A stretch of DNA of 64,000 nt from Desulfoluna butyratoxydans. GTDB taxonomy: Bacteria > Desulfobacterota > Desulfobacteria > Desulfobacterales > Desulfolunaceae. Both the position numbers and the translations under genes were made by a program. This document shows positions 57,401-64,000 of the stretch, in pieces (positions within the stretch are counted from its first letter, which is position 1; every line of letters begins with the position of its first letter). The notes beneath the pieces were generated by a model, which was not told the origin of the DNA, searched no databases, and saw only the letters and a program-made list of their open reading frames with translations. Where the stretch lies: positions 62,001 to 126,000 of the forward strand of contig NZ_CAADHO010000009.1 of NCBI RefSeq assembly GCF_900699765.1. Reading direction: 5' to 3'.

Positions 57401-57561
57401 TTCAGGCGGAGCCAGACACCGACAACAGCAAGCGGGTGAGCGTGTATGAAATCGGGGATGAGGTGCAGCGCCAGTTCCGGAACATCGACGACACGGTCAA
57501 GGCCATTCAGCAACCCAGTATCAGCAAGTTCGGCATCGATTTCGACGTGGACAGGCTGTGA
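54403..57561 (+). CDS. WD40-repeat lipoprotein with C-terminal caspase domain
   Basis: A 1,052-residue exported lipoprotein. Signal MNMRRIFVLLAASIVVSGC with lipobox VSGC; WD40-like beta-propeller blades over about 50-590 (KEIVTCSGDKTIRAFDSATG, LWDMATRTP, VNFVGHTSTVRSVSISGSTL); a beta-sandwich linker (about 660-790); and a caspase/peptidase C14 domain from about 807 (VYALVVGIDTYL) with catalytic His893 in VASHGEV and Cys944 in VFDTCHSG. Metacaspase-like proteases cleave after basic or acidic residues; the target is unknown. The lipobox implies an outer- or inner-membrane periplasmic location, unusual for defence caspases. ATG at 54409 is an alternative start. It lies between two HDOD paralogues. 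Confidence 0.9.
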   Translation: MNMRRIFVLLAASIVVSGCVSARYPAKNPAVDYEGNIRKPFSSHRVPGEPRFHLKVDRGVLSGTVDELLVTASGKEIVTCSGDKTIRAFDSATGREKRKFLWNVTDDSGVCDSMAVSHDDALLVAAVNKKLLFYDFGSGELQAEVPVGARVGAMDISPDNAFLATARKGRITLWDMATRTPVRTMPTEGRDVVELALLKLDDRYVVFDVSLDESIHVSDPDPLKGKAGGPLKSHEVPVTGGDSGIYGTDFRYFFEMCDIASNPGNRELAVSSRANNVVWVFGLDPRRHAHGMLVLKKVIRTRTVNIAQLCYSPDGQFLAVESWDDEMCAEVYETGSYRRVAALDLHRTQPLWPMAFIDSKTLAGIGHDDGTFHRWAFMEPGTEGLSTVGTDIPIAPKRSVSFNGNYLAWGTRCCKYDGGFSGDGFDENCLDLENALDLNTLKLTGGVNPSDFSRVSVTNDRYRLELGPTNSFNPDLIYRLKDKASGRTVLYVDIPPEDGWVPHAFGLTEDLIVSGNRSGKLVAYDFEGKKSVNFVGHTSTVRSVSISGSTLVTSDLSGEILLWQIPPVDERNPSGVTTVHPLFTFVVDEAGRYLVIADDGYFAGSYALLPKVWLHVNGEKGSGGARWLGLNQVYDLFYRPDIVRGRLQRLDAMAELAPVRIDEVIHCPPPEITRLAVQETSPGMMAVRYTVTDTGGGIGAIRFYINGKLFHEENHGESGQGLQKDSLAQVFATNEVPRRLRGLKRAGWQSPRRARARVSSRAGAEVSGMLSVKATAGENTVRAVAFNGKNTVQGVMTEKVALSTAPPKKPTVYALVVGIDTYLNKALNLANAVNDAETVKGIVEEHLSRVYGGIEVVGLFNDDATRAKILAALENVKSEADPEDVFLLFVASHGEVADQFYIITHTYAGKNGGFDPGSWLPSSALISALEEIPAQKQLVVFDTCHSGALNDIMTGFYDARISSFTHKAGVTLFSSTQAAQQSVDNYRGSGLLVHLLKRSFQAEPDTDNSKRVSVYEIGDEVQRQFRNIDDTVKAIQQPSISKFGIDFDVDRL

Positions 57562-57567
57562 TGCCGG

Positions 57568-58557
57568 TTAATAGGTGTCCTCTTCCATGGTCTCCACCGT
57601 TGTCTGGGCCTCGGTGATGATCGTTTCCACTTCGGCTTCGGTGAGGCTCAGAAAAGAGAGGGTCGCCTGGGGCAGTGACGGTGTTTTGGTGGCTGTGCCC
57701 AGGGCGCGGTTGGCCATGTGGTTGGCCAGATGAATCACGTGGGCGAGCCGGTTGTTCTCGGAAGCGACCGGGGTATGGTGGTCCCGGATGGCCGTGGCCA
57801 TGTGGTCGGGCAGGTTCCATTTGCGGCACAGCTCGTAGCCGATGTCTCCATGGGTCAGGCCGAGGATTTTTTGTTCAACGGCAAAAAGGGGCTCACGGGT
57901 CAGGGACGCATAACGGGTGAACAGGGCTCTTCTCTCCAACACATACGCGTCGAGGATGATCTTTCCTGAATCGTGCATGAGCCCTGTGAAGAAGGCCTCT
58001 TCTTCGTCGCCTGCGTGGTGTCTTTTTTCGATGAGCCCGGAGCAGACGGCCACGGCAAGGGAGTGACGCCACAATTGTCCCGACCCCAGCCCGTACCCGT
58101 CAAGGGATCGTCCCAGGGCCTTGGCGTTGCCCACCATAAGGAGGATCTGCATGAGGGTGCCGCTGCCCAGGAGGGTGGCCGCCATGTGCAGGGAAGAGAC
58201 TTTGCCGCTCATGCCGTAGTAGGCGGAGTTGGCCACTTTGAGGACCCGGCTGGCCAGGGCGGGGTCGGTGTTGAGGAGGCTTCCGAGCTCGTCGAAGTTT
58301 CCGTTGCCGGCAAGGAGCTTGCGCGCCTTCAAGAGGATGTGGGGCATGGGGTACAGTTTTTTGAGGTTGGCCACCACCTCAAGCTTGAGCTCCTCTCCGG
58401 ATGCAAAGGGGGCCAGGGCCTCTTTGTCCAGGAGGAAGTCCGCGATGGGGATCACCTGCCCGCACTGGGTGCACTTGGCGGTTTTATTGTGTACCTTGTA
58501 TACGATCTCGTCATTTATCCGGTATGCTTTGTTGCAGCCCGGGCACTGAATCTTCAT
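57568..58557 (-). CDS. Zinc-ribbon/HDOD protein, paralogue 2
   Basis: A 329-residue paralogue of the protein at 52932-53921 with the same plan: zinc ribbon (CPGC at 5-8, CTQC at 29-32, MKIQCPGCNKAYRINDEI), then HDOD with YPMPHILLKARKLLAG, VLKVANSAYYGMSGKVSSL and GLMHDSGKIILDAY. The start MKIQC was preferred over an upstream ATG because it aligns with the paralogue's MNITC and is preceded by AGGAA. It converges with the caspase gene, stops six bases apart. The two HDOD genes diverge most in the last 60 residues. Confidence 0.9.
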   Translation of the reverse strand: MKIQCPGCNKAYRINDEIVYKVHNKTAKCTQCGQVIPIADFLLDKEALAPFASGEELKLEVVANLKKLYPMPHILLKARKLLAGNGNFDELGSLLNTDPALASRVLKVANSAYYGMSGKVSSLHMAATLLGSGTLMQILLMVGNAKALGRSLDGYGLGSGQLWRHSLAVAVCSGLIEKRHHAGDEEEAFFTGLMHDSGKIILDAYVLERRALFTRYASLTREPLFAVEQKILGLTHGDIGYELCRKWNLPDHMATAIRDHHTPVASENNRLAHVIHLANHMANRALGTATKTPSLPQATLSFLSLTEAEVETIITEAQTTVETMEEDTY

Positions 58558-58777
58558 ACGCCTGGTTCCTGAAAAATATGCTGAATTAATAAAAATCTTT
58601 AAATATAGATATCCATACGTCAATTCAAGCTTTTTCAGTAAAAAAGAAAGAAATGAATGTTTTCAATAGCTCTACTGGTTAGCTATTGGAAATCGTGTCC
58701 GTGAGGGGAACGGCTTGAGGGGTCTTAAGTTGGGATGTGGCCGGATCCCTGAACCTTATCATGTTTGGGAGAACGTT

Positions 58778-59503
58778 ATGGCGACGGTGAAAGAGCATTA
58801 CGACGGGGTGCTGGCAGATGTCTATTCGTGGATGTTCGGGGGCTTCGCCTCAGGGGTGACGCGAAACACGGATTTTTTCAACACCCGCGGCATACGCCCC
58901 GTACAGTCGGGTGTGGCCCTGGACCTGGGGGCGGGGTGCGGGTTTCAATCCATTCCCCTGGCCCGTCTGGGATTCAAGGTGACGGCCATTGACTTGAGCG
59001 GGCCCCTTTTACGGGAGCTTGAAGGCAACGCCGGGTCCTTACCCATCGAGACGGTGGAAGGGGACCTCACATGCTTTGACGACCATGTGAAAGAGACGGT
59101 GGAGCTGGTGGTGTGCATGACGGACACCGTGCTCCATTTGCCTTCCAGGGAGGCGGTGGCGGTCCTCTTCGGCAAAGTGGCAGCGGCCCTGGACGATGCC
59201 GGGACCCTGATCCTGACCTTCCGGGACCTCTCCGGTGAGCTGACCGGCGTGGACCGCTTTATCCCGGTGAAAAGCGACGAAGATACCATCCTGACCTGCT
59301 TTCTGGAGTACGGGGCCGAGACCGTGACCGTGCACGACCTTGTCCACACCAACGGGCAGGGGGGCTGGACCCTGAAGGCAAGCTGCTATGAGAAACTCCG
59401 CCTGTCGGGGGCATGGGTGCACGCACAGCTTGAAGGGGCGGGCTTTGGCTCGGTGGATGTCACCGAAGAGGGCGGGGTCGTTACTGTGGTTGCAAGAAAA
59501 TAA
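58778..59503 (+). CDS. SAM-dependent methyltransferase
   Basis: A 241-residue class I methyltransferase. SAM motif I is ALDLGAGCGFQSIPLARLG (about 47-65), followed by acidic VTAIDLSGPLL and a motif-IV region VVCMTDTVLHLPS. It resembles the methyltransf_25/11 group acting on small molecules. The start MATVKEHYDGV has GGGAG seven bases upstream and was preferred over an upstream ATG. Monocistronic; the substrate cannot be told. Confidence 0.87.
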   Translation: MATVKEHYDGVLADVYSWMFGGFASGVTRNTDFFNTRGIRPVQSGVALDLGAGCGFQSIPLARLGFKVTAIDLSGPLLRELEGNAGSLPIETVEGDLTCFDDHVKETVELVVCMTDTVLHLPSREAVAVLFGKVAAALDDAGTLILTFRDLSGELTGVDRFIPVKSDEDTILTCFLEYGAETVTVHDLVHTNGQGGWTLKASCYEKLRLSGAWVHAQLEGAGFGSVDVTEEGGVVTVVARK

Positions 59504-59937
59504 GCTACTATCAGGAGGTCTCCGGCGTCCAGGGGTTCGGCCGCAAAATAAGATACGATTGGCCGCTACTCAGCTTATGCCACATGAAAAGAGGCGGGGT
59601 AAGCACCTCTTTATGTCGGGTGTGACGCGTCGCCCACGGCGCAGGATGCGAGTAGGGGGCGCTTGCGCACCATCGAAAAATCGTAACGGTCATGAAACCC
59701 CATATACGGGTCACCTTCACGAAGTATATACATCTCAAAAGATGTTGGGTTCCCGAACAAACGGTGCGCAAACACACCCTACGAAATGCCACATGTCACA
59801 CATCACGCGAATGCCCTGAGGCCGTGCGGTTAAATCGACAATGGACAAGCAGCGACAGCGTATCCCGTTACTTCGAAGCATATGAGCCTGCCCGTACAAT
59901 CCATCAACGTTCATGTCGGGCGAAGCCCGAGTCGAAG

Positions 59938-59982
59938 GCCCTTGTGCTTTGCCCTGAGGAACGAAGGGCAAAGCGCAAGGGC
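59938..59982 (+). repeat. Long hairpin, 18-bp arms
   Basis: GCCCTTGTGCTTTGCCCT and AGGGCAAAGCGCAAGGGC pair with one G-T around the 9-base loop GAGGAACGA. It is the extended first hairpin of the 73-bp repeat copy at 59948-60020. Confidence 0.85.
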
Positions 59983-60020
59983 AATATGCTTTCGAGGTGG
60001 CTCACCTCGCCGCCGGAGGC
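59948..60020 (+). repeat. 73-bp structured dispersed repeat, copy 2
   Basis: Gap-free match to 38091-38163. First hairpin loop GAGGAACGA is identical; second hairpin is CGAGGTG-GCT-CACCTCG against CAAGGTG / CACCTTG in copy 1, a compensating change. Ends GCCGCCGGAGGC directly downstream of the helicase gene. Confidence 0.85.
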
Positions 60021-60038
60021 ACGCTTTTTGAACTGGCC

Positions 60039-62165
60039 TTACCCCAGGTCCAGGCTCTGCTGGACCCCCGCCCTTGCTTTTTTTTCTCCGTTACCCGTAT
60101 AGGCCCGGACGATCTCGATGATCTCGGCCCCGTATGTTTTCACCCGTTTGGCGCCCATGCCCTGGATGGTGCGCAGTTTGGTGAGAGTGTCCGGGTGCTC
60201 GGTGGAGATGGTGACCAGGGAGTTTAAGGTGGCCACGCGGGACGGGTTGATATCGTCTTGTCTGGCCCGTTCTTTTCGCCACTCCCGGAGCTGGTTCAGG
60301 AGTCGGGGGTGCTCGCTGGAGAGGCTTTTTACCTTGGCTTTGGCCCTTGCGGTGATGCTCTGCTTTTTGAAAAAGGCCCGGGTCCTTACGGAGAGGTAGG
60401 TCTCCACCCGGAATCCCTCCCTGCAGCCTTTGAGGCAGATCTCCTTGACGATGAGCTCTTCCCTTACAGCCACCAGGGCCTCGCCGATGAGGGTTTTCAC
60501 GGACTGGTTGTCGGTGTCGAAGCTGGCTTCGTCAAGGCGCTCGGACACGGCGTGGCGGGTCTGTTCGGAAAAGTAGGCGCAGCCCTTTCGGATGCGGTCC
60601 TGGATCACCTCGTTCTCCTCCAAGTCCAGATCGTCTTCCATCAAGGAGGCCACCTGCCTGGAAAAGGCCCCTGCGATGCGGATGAACTCGGGCAGGGTGG
60701 TTGCGAGGATCTCGGTGAGGATGTCGAGGAGGGAGCCCTGGACCGCTTTTCTGTGGTGGTGGAGGGTGGTGTGGCAGTGGCTGACTTTTTCCTGAAGGGC
60801 CCGGTAGCCGAAGAGCTCGTCCAAAAGGGCGAACTGGCAGGTGCGCCGGGCCTCGGACAGGTCCTGCTTTGTGGGCGGGTGCTCTTCAATATCCCGGGTA
60901 AAGCGGTTCACCGACGCATCGCAGATAATGCCCGACGGGGATATCTTGCTGCTCAGGACAATTCCCTCCAGGGTCTTGCACCGGCTTAAGGCCACGTAGG
61001 TCTGGCCGTGGGCAAAGGAGGCCCCGGCGTCGATGACGGCCTTGTCAAAGGTAAGTCCCTGGCTCTTGTGGATGGTGATGGCCCAGGCCAGGCGCAGGGG
61101 GTACTGGGAGAAACGTCCCACCACCTCTTCGTCGATCTCCTTGGTTTCCTCGTTGAGGGTGTAGGTGATGTTTTCCCAGGTCTCGCGGTTCACCGTGATG
61201 GGGGCGGATTCACCCTCGCACTGCACCTGGATCTCCTCATCGTCGATCTCGGTGACGGTGCCGATCTTGCCGTTGTAATAGGCCTTTTTTGTTGAGCTGT
61301 CGTTTTTCACGAACATCACCTGGGCCCCCTCCTTGAGCTGCAGGAGCTCATCGGCGGGGTAGGCGTATTCCGGGAAGGTGCCGCTCACCTCGGCGTCAAA
61401 GGCAACAGTGGGGGCGTCCATGGCGACGAGTTTGTCATCGTTGATGCGGTCGGCGCTGGCGTTGTGGGTGGTGAGGGTGATGTACCCCTCCTTGCTGCCC
61501 GGCAGGGACGAGGGCTTGTACCGGGTGTTGAGCTTGGCCTGGGAGTCCTCGGACAGGCGGTTTTCCCGGATCTCGTTCAAGATCTTGATAAAGGCCTCGT
61601 TGCTCTGCCGGTAGACGTGGGTCAGCTCCAGGCCCAGGACCGAGGCCTCCTGAAAGGCCCGGCTGCTGAAAAAGTAGCCTGTTTCGTAATACGGGGAGAG
61701 AAGCTCCCAGTCGTCGGGCTTGATGATGGGGGCCAGCTGGTGGAGGTCCCCGATCATGAGGAGCTGCACCCCGCCGAAGGGCTTGGTGCGGTCCCGGTAG
61801 CGCCTCAGCACCTGGTCGATGCCGTCCAGGAGGTCGGCGCGCACCATGCTGATCTCATCGATGACCAGAAGGTCCAGGGACTGGATGATGTGGATCTTCT
61901 TCTTGCTGAACCGGCGGTTCTGGATGGTGGTGTCCGGGGGCAGGGGCCCGAAGGGCATCTGGAAAAAGGAGTGGATGGTGGTGCCGCCTGCGTTGATGGC
62001 CGCCACCCCGGTGGGGGCCACCACCACCATGCGCTTGGGAATGTTGTCCTTTACCCGGTGGAGAAAGGTGGTCTTGCCCGTGCCCGCTTTGCCGGTGAGG
62101 AAAAGATTGCGCTGGGTGCCTTGGACAAATTCAAAGGCCAGTTCCAGTTCGTGATTGTGATGCAT
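60039..62165 (-). CDS. PIF1-like DNA helicase with HRDC-type C-terminus
   Basis: A 708-residue superfamily 1B helicase. Walker A GKAGTGKTTF (25-34), then VAPTGVAAINAGGTTIHSFFQMPFG, Walker B LLVIDEISMV, MIGDLHQLAP and the late ITIHKSQGLTFDKAVID with VALSRCKTLEG, the PIF1/RecD2 motif set. After about residue 440 a helical region and a C-terminal HRDC-like segment (HPDTLTKLRTIQGMGAKRVKTYG) probably bind DNA. The start MHHNHELELAF aligns with family N-termini. PIF1 helicases unwind DNA at G-quadruplexes and replication forks; here the gene is monocistronic and ends just before a structured repeat. Confidence 0.93.
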   Translation of the reverse strand: MHHNHELELAFEFVQGTQRNLFLTGKAGTGKTTFLHRVKDNIPKRMVVVAPTGVAAINAGGTTIHSFFQMPFGPLPPDTTIQNRRFSKKKIHIIQSLDLLVIDEISMVRADLLDGIDQVLRRYRDRTKPFGGVQLLMIGDLHQLAPIIKPDDWELLSPYYETGYFFSSRAFQEASVLGLELTHVYRQSNEAFIKILNEIRENRLSEDSQAKLNTRYKPSSLPGSKEGYITLTTHNASADRINDDKLVAMDAPTVAFDAEVSGTFPEYAYPADELLQLKEGAQVMFVKNDSSTKKAYYNGKIGTVTEIDDEEIQVQCEGESAPITVNRETWENITYTLNEETKEIDEEVVGRFSQYPLRLAWAITIHKSQGLTFDKAVIDAGASFAHGQTYVALSRCKTLEGIVLSSKISPSGIICDASVNRFTRDIEEHPPTKQDLSEARRTCQFALLDELFGYRALQEKVSHCHTTLHHHRKAVQGSLLDILTEILATTLPEFIRIAGAFSRQVASLMEDDLDLEENEVIQDRIRKGCAYFSEQTRHAVSERLDEASFDTDNQSVKTLIGEALVAVREELIVKEICLKGCREGFRVETYLSVRTRAFFKKQSITARAKAKVKSLSSEHPRLLNQLREWRKERARQDDINPSRVATLNSLVTISTEHPDTLTKLRTIQGMGAKRVKTYGAEIIEIVRAYTGNGEKKARAGVQQSLDLG

Positions 62166-62295
62166 TGCCAGTGGGTCCCATGGGATGTTGTGTAATGTAA
62201 GGCCCGCTGCCAGCGGCCTGCCCACGTTTTACCCCATGTGGTCTTAAATGGAAAGGGAGCCCGGGGCTGATGCCAAGGCAAACGCATTTATTTTT

Positions 62296-62395
62296 TGCCT
62301 CCGGCGGCAAGGTGGGGGCACCTTGAAACCCTGATACGAATGCATGGAGGCAGCCATTCTGCCTTCGTTATCGGGGCATTCGCTTGATGTGTGTC
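62296..62395 (+). repeat. Dispersed repeat with CAAGGTG hairpin
   Basis: GCCTCCGGCGG followed by CAAGGTG-GGGG-CACCTTG (62308-62325), then ACGAATGCATGG and TCGGGGCATTCGC. It aligns with 29357-29455; its inverse shares the hairpin and GCCGCCGGAGGC end with the 73-bp repeat. Confidence 0.7.
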
Positions 62396-62487
62396 ATCTG
62401 GCAACCGTCTTTGCGGGAGAGGCCCATTTCATTCTTCTAAAACACGATGAAGAACTTTTGGGATGTGGGTGACTTTAACTGGAATAA

Positions 62488-62529
62488 CCTCGGCGGCCAA
62501 ATTTTTAAAAAGTTTGACAAACAGGTTTT
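62488..62529 (+). repeat. Partial AAAC-GTTT module
   Basis: CCTCGGCGGCCAAATTTTTAA then AAAGTTTGACAAACAGG, a shortened version of the module at 37991-38046 (the second GC arm is missing). Confidence 0.65.
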
Positions 62530-62587
62530 GTCTTCCTTTGCGGTTTGTTACACCTTCCAATTCCGGGAGTTTTTCTTGCAGGCTTGG

Positions 62588-64000
62588 TTAAAGGGTGAAC
62601 ATGGAAAATGTCACGGGTTTATCCAGGGTGTTGATGCCGTCTCTGATATCGGTGGTGGCCGGTAAAGAGAGCATCGTCGGGTAGTATGCCAGGGATTCAC
62701 CCGTATCGGGTTTTCCGTTTTGGTTGGCGTCCAGGACGGCTATGACATACACCTCATCTACGCCAAAGGGCGTTTTGATGATCTCGTCAAGCAAAGCCCC
62801 CATGACCGGGACGGCGTAGGTGTGGTCGGCATCGCCCGTGGCGGTCACCGAGGCCATGGCAACGATGCGATCCGGGTCGGTTAATTCGGGGGTGAGGGAA
62901 ATGGTCAGGCCATCTTTCTGGATGGCGATGACAAGGAGGGCGTCTCCGGTGTTGACGGTGACCCCGCCTCCGTTTTGAATCTTGAACGCCAGGGATGCGC
63001 TGTGGTTAACCACCCGTCGGTTGACGTCAAACCTCAGGGCGGGGTTTCCCCCGGCCTCGGGGACAAAGGTGTTCTCTCCTTCGTGGAGGGTGTGGGCCAC
63101 GGTGAAGGTGGCTTTGTTCTGGTAATAGCCCAGAAGATCCCCGGCGTTGGCATCGGGAAAACAGGTGTAGGTGGGTGTGTCCGGGGCCTCTTTGAAGTTT
63201 TTGTCCCACAGGGCCAGGACCATGACGGTGTCTCCGGGGGCAAGGCCTGTGGCGCTCACGTCCAGATTGAAATCCACGGTTCCGGGATCCAGCCGGTAAA
63301 AGGCCCGGGTCACGGACAGAGGGTGGGTGAGAAGAAGGTTGGGGTCGTTTGTCTCAGCCACCAGGACAAAGAGGGGGGCGCTGTTCTCGCCGTAGCCGAC
63401 AGGGGGTTCCACCCGACCCGACAGGGTGATGGTTTCACCAGCCGGGACCGGCAGGACCATGGCGTGGTCTGCGTCCAGGTTGATGTCGCCCTGAGCGCCT
63501 TCGGTCAGGGTTACTAAAGTGGGCAGGCCTTTGGGGCGCTGGGAATGGAAAGCCACGGCCTCGCCGGGATCGAGTTTTCCGCTTTCGTTGGCGTCGAAGA
63601 TGGCCATGATCGTCACATCGGCAATGGGCAGGTCATGGCCGTAGGGGAGGATCGTCATCCGGTAGTCCAGGGAATGTTCGCGTTTTTCAACGCTTGCGTA
63701 CCCGATGATACTGTCCACATCAAGGGCAGAGAGATCGAGGCTCCTGATATCTCCTGCATAGGCAAACAGGTGGACCAGCCCTGTGTAGCCACCGGTGATG
63801 GTCCCTGAGATCTCCTTGTGGAAGTCATAGACCTGTCGGCTGATGCGGATGTCGGCTCCGCTGTTGACTCCTGGCTTCAGGGTGTAGCTTGGCGTGAAGC
63901 TCCCTTCTTCCATGAAAAACCCCATGGCGTCGCCTTCGTCCGGGGTGGGAATCCCTCCATGTCCGTTTCGGTCAAGAAAGCCGATGAGGGTCACCGTGTC
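62588..64000 (-). CDS. Repeat-rich extracellular protein, C-terminal part (cut by window edge)
   Basis: The last 470 residues of a larger protein; the frame is open at base 64000 (DTVTLIGFLDRNGHGG), so the GTG at 63994 is internal, not a start. It consists of about four repeats of 100-120 residues, each with a beta-rich body and an acidic calcium-loop motif such as DANQNGKPDTGESLAYYP, DANESGKLDPGEAVAFHS or DRNGHGGIPTPDEGDAM, resembling dockerin/EF-hand or thrombospondin type-3 loops. Such proteins are usually secreted or surface attached. No transmembrane anchor or sorting signal at the C-terminus (ends KPVTFSMFTL). N-terminus and function lie outside the window. Confidence 0.8.
   Translation of the reverse strand, partial: DTVTLIGFLDRNGHGGIPTPDEGDAMGFFMEEGSFTPSYTLKPGVNSGADIRISRQVYDFHKEISGTITGGYTGLVHLFAYAGDIRSLDLSALDVDSIIGYASVEKREHSLDYRMTILPYGHDLPIADVTIMAIFDANESGKLDPGEAVAFHSQRPKGLPTLVTLTEGAQGDINLDADHAMVLPVPAGETITLSGRVEPPVGYGENSAPLFVLVAETNDPNLLLTHPLSVTRAFYRLDPGTVDFNLDVSATGLAPGDTVMVLALWDKNFKEAPDTPTYTCFPDANAGDLLGYYQNKATFTVAHTLHEGENTFVPEAGGNPALRFDVNRRVVNHSASLAFKIQNGGGVTVNTGDALLVIAIQKDGLTISLTPELTDPDRIVAMASVTATGDADHTYAVPVMGALLDEIIKTPFGVDEVYVIAVLDANQNGKPDTGESLAYYPTMLSLPATTDIRDGINTLDKPVTFSMFTL

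Larger units (their letters stand above)
59504..60038. other. Intergenic region with structured repeats
   Basis: The first 430 bases (59504-59930) show no gene; the right end holds an 18-bp hairpin and the 73-bp repeat. It begins with a GCTACTCAGCTTATGCC segment like that before the repeat at 37976-37992. Confidence 0.5.
62166..62587. other. Repeat-bearing intergenic region
   Basis: Holds two dispersed repeats (62296-62395 and 62488-62529) between the helicase and the repeat-rich extracellular protein. No gene seen. Confidence 0.55.

Overview
The window looks like a chromosomal segment of a GC-rich, Gram-negative, deltaproteobacterial-type organism (Desulfobacterota, Desulfobacterales-like). 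This assignment is an inference from gene content: several transmembrane chemoreceptors, a large hybrid histidine kinase, exported sulfatases, HDOD proteins, many dispersed palindromic intergenic repeats, and a glycerol-centred carbon pathway. No rRNA or taxonomic marker is present to prove it.

Layout. (1) 0.0-16.1 kb, all on the minus strand: a glycerol-to-pyruvate locus. It reads gap, pgk, glpD, pyk, eno, then after a 0.7-0.95 kb regulatory gap glpF, glpK, tpiA, gpmI, then a GlpV-like glycerol-binding protein and the start of a chemoreceptor-like sensor that runs off the left edge. Glycerol would enter through GlpF, be phosphorylated by GlpK, oxidised by GlpD to DHAP, converted by TpiA, and carried through Gap, Pgk, GpmI, Eno and Pyk to pyruvate. 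Six 18-bp sites close to the known E. coli GlpR operator lie upstream of gap and of glpF, so both blocks are probably one GlpR-type regulon. glpK carries an apparent 1-base deletion. (2) 16-25 kb, minus strand: hybrid histidine kinase, MscS-family channel, and a DUF3482 GTPase / DUF2868 membrane protein pair. (3) 24.8-31.7 kb: REP-associated (Y1) transposase, chemoreceptor, metF, a TauE/SafE gene with an in-frame stop, and a NYN/OST-HTH protein. (4) 31.7-35.3 kb, minus: a complete OpuC/ProU-type osmoprotectant ABC transporter. (5) 35.6-43.6 kb: small orphan genes, a sulfatase, a chemoreceptor and a lipoprotein. (6) 43.9-50.0 kb: a two-gene RADAR anti-phage system (RdrA ATPase plus RdrB adenosine deaminase). 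(7) 50.5-52.8 kb: DUF4345 membrane protein translationally coupled to a second sulfatase, then tRNA-Phe, tRNA-Asp and tRNA-Glu. (8) 52.9-58.6 kb: a WD40-caspase lipoprotein flanked by two paralogous zinc-ribbon/HDOD genes. (9) 58.8-64 kb: a methyltransferase, a PIF1-like helicase with HRDC-type C-terminus, and the C-terminal part of a repeat-rich, calcium-loop extracellular protein cut by the right edge.

Intergenic DNA is unusually rich in dispersed structured repeats: GCCTCCGGC-type palindromes, a 63-65 bp repeat at 21.4 and 54.2 kb, a 73-bp element at 38.1 and 59.9 kb whose two hairpins show compensatory base changes and share hairpin stems with copies at 29.4 and 62.3 kb, and a MITE-like unit at 29.5 kb. 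The most noteworthy items are the single-locus glycerol-to-pyruvate regulon, the RADAR island, the WD40-caspase locus between the duplicated HDOD genes, and the covarying structured repeats.
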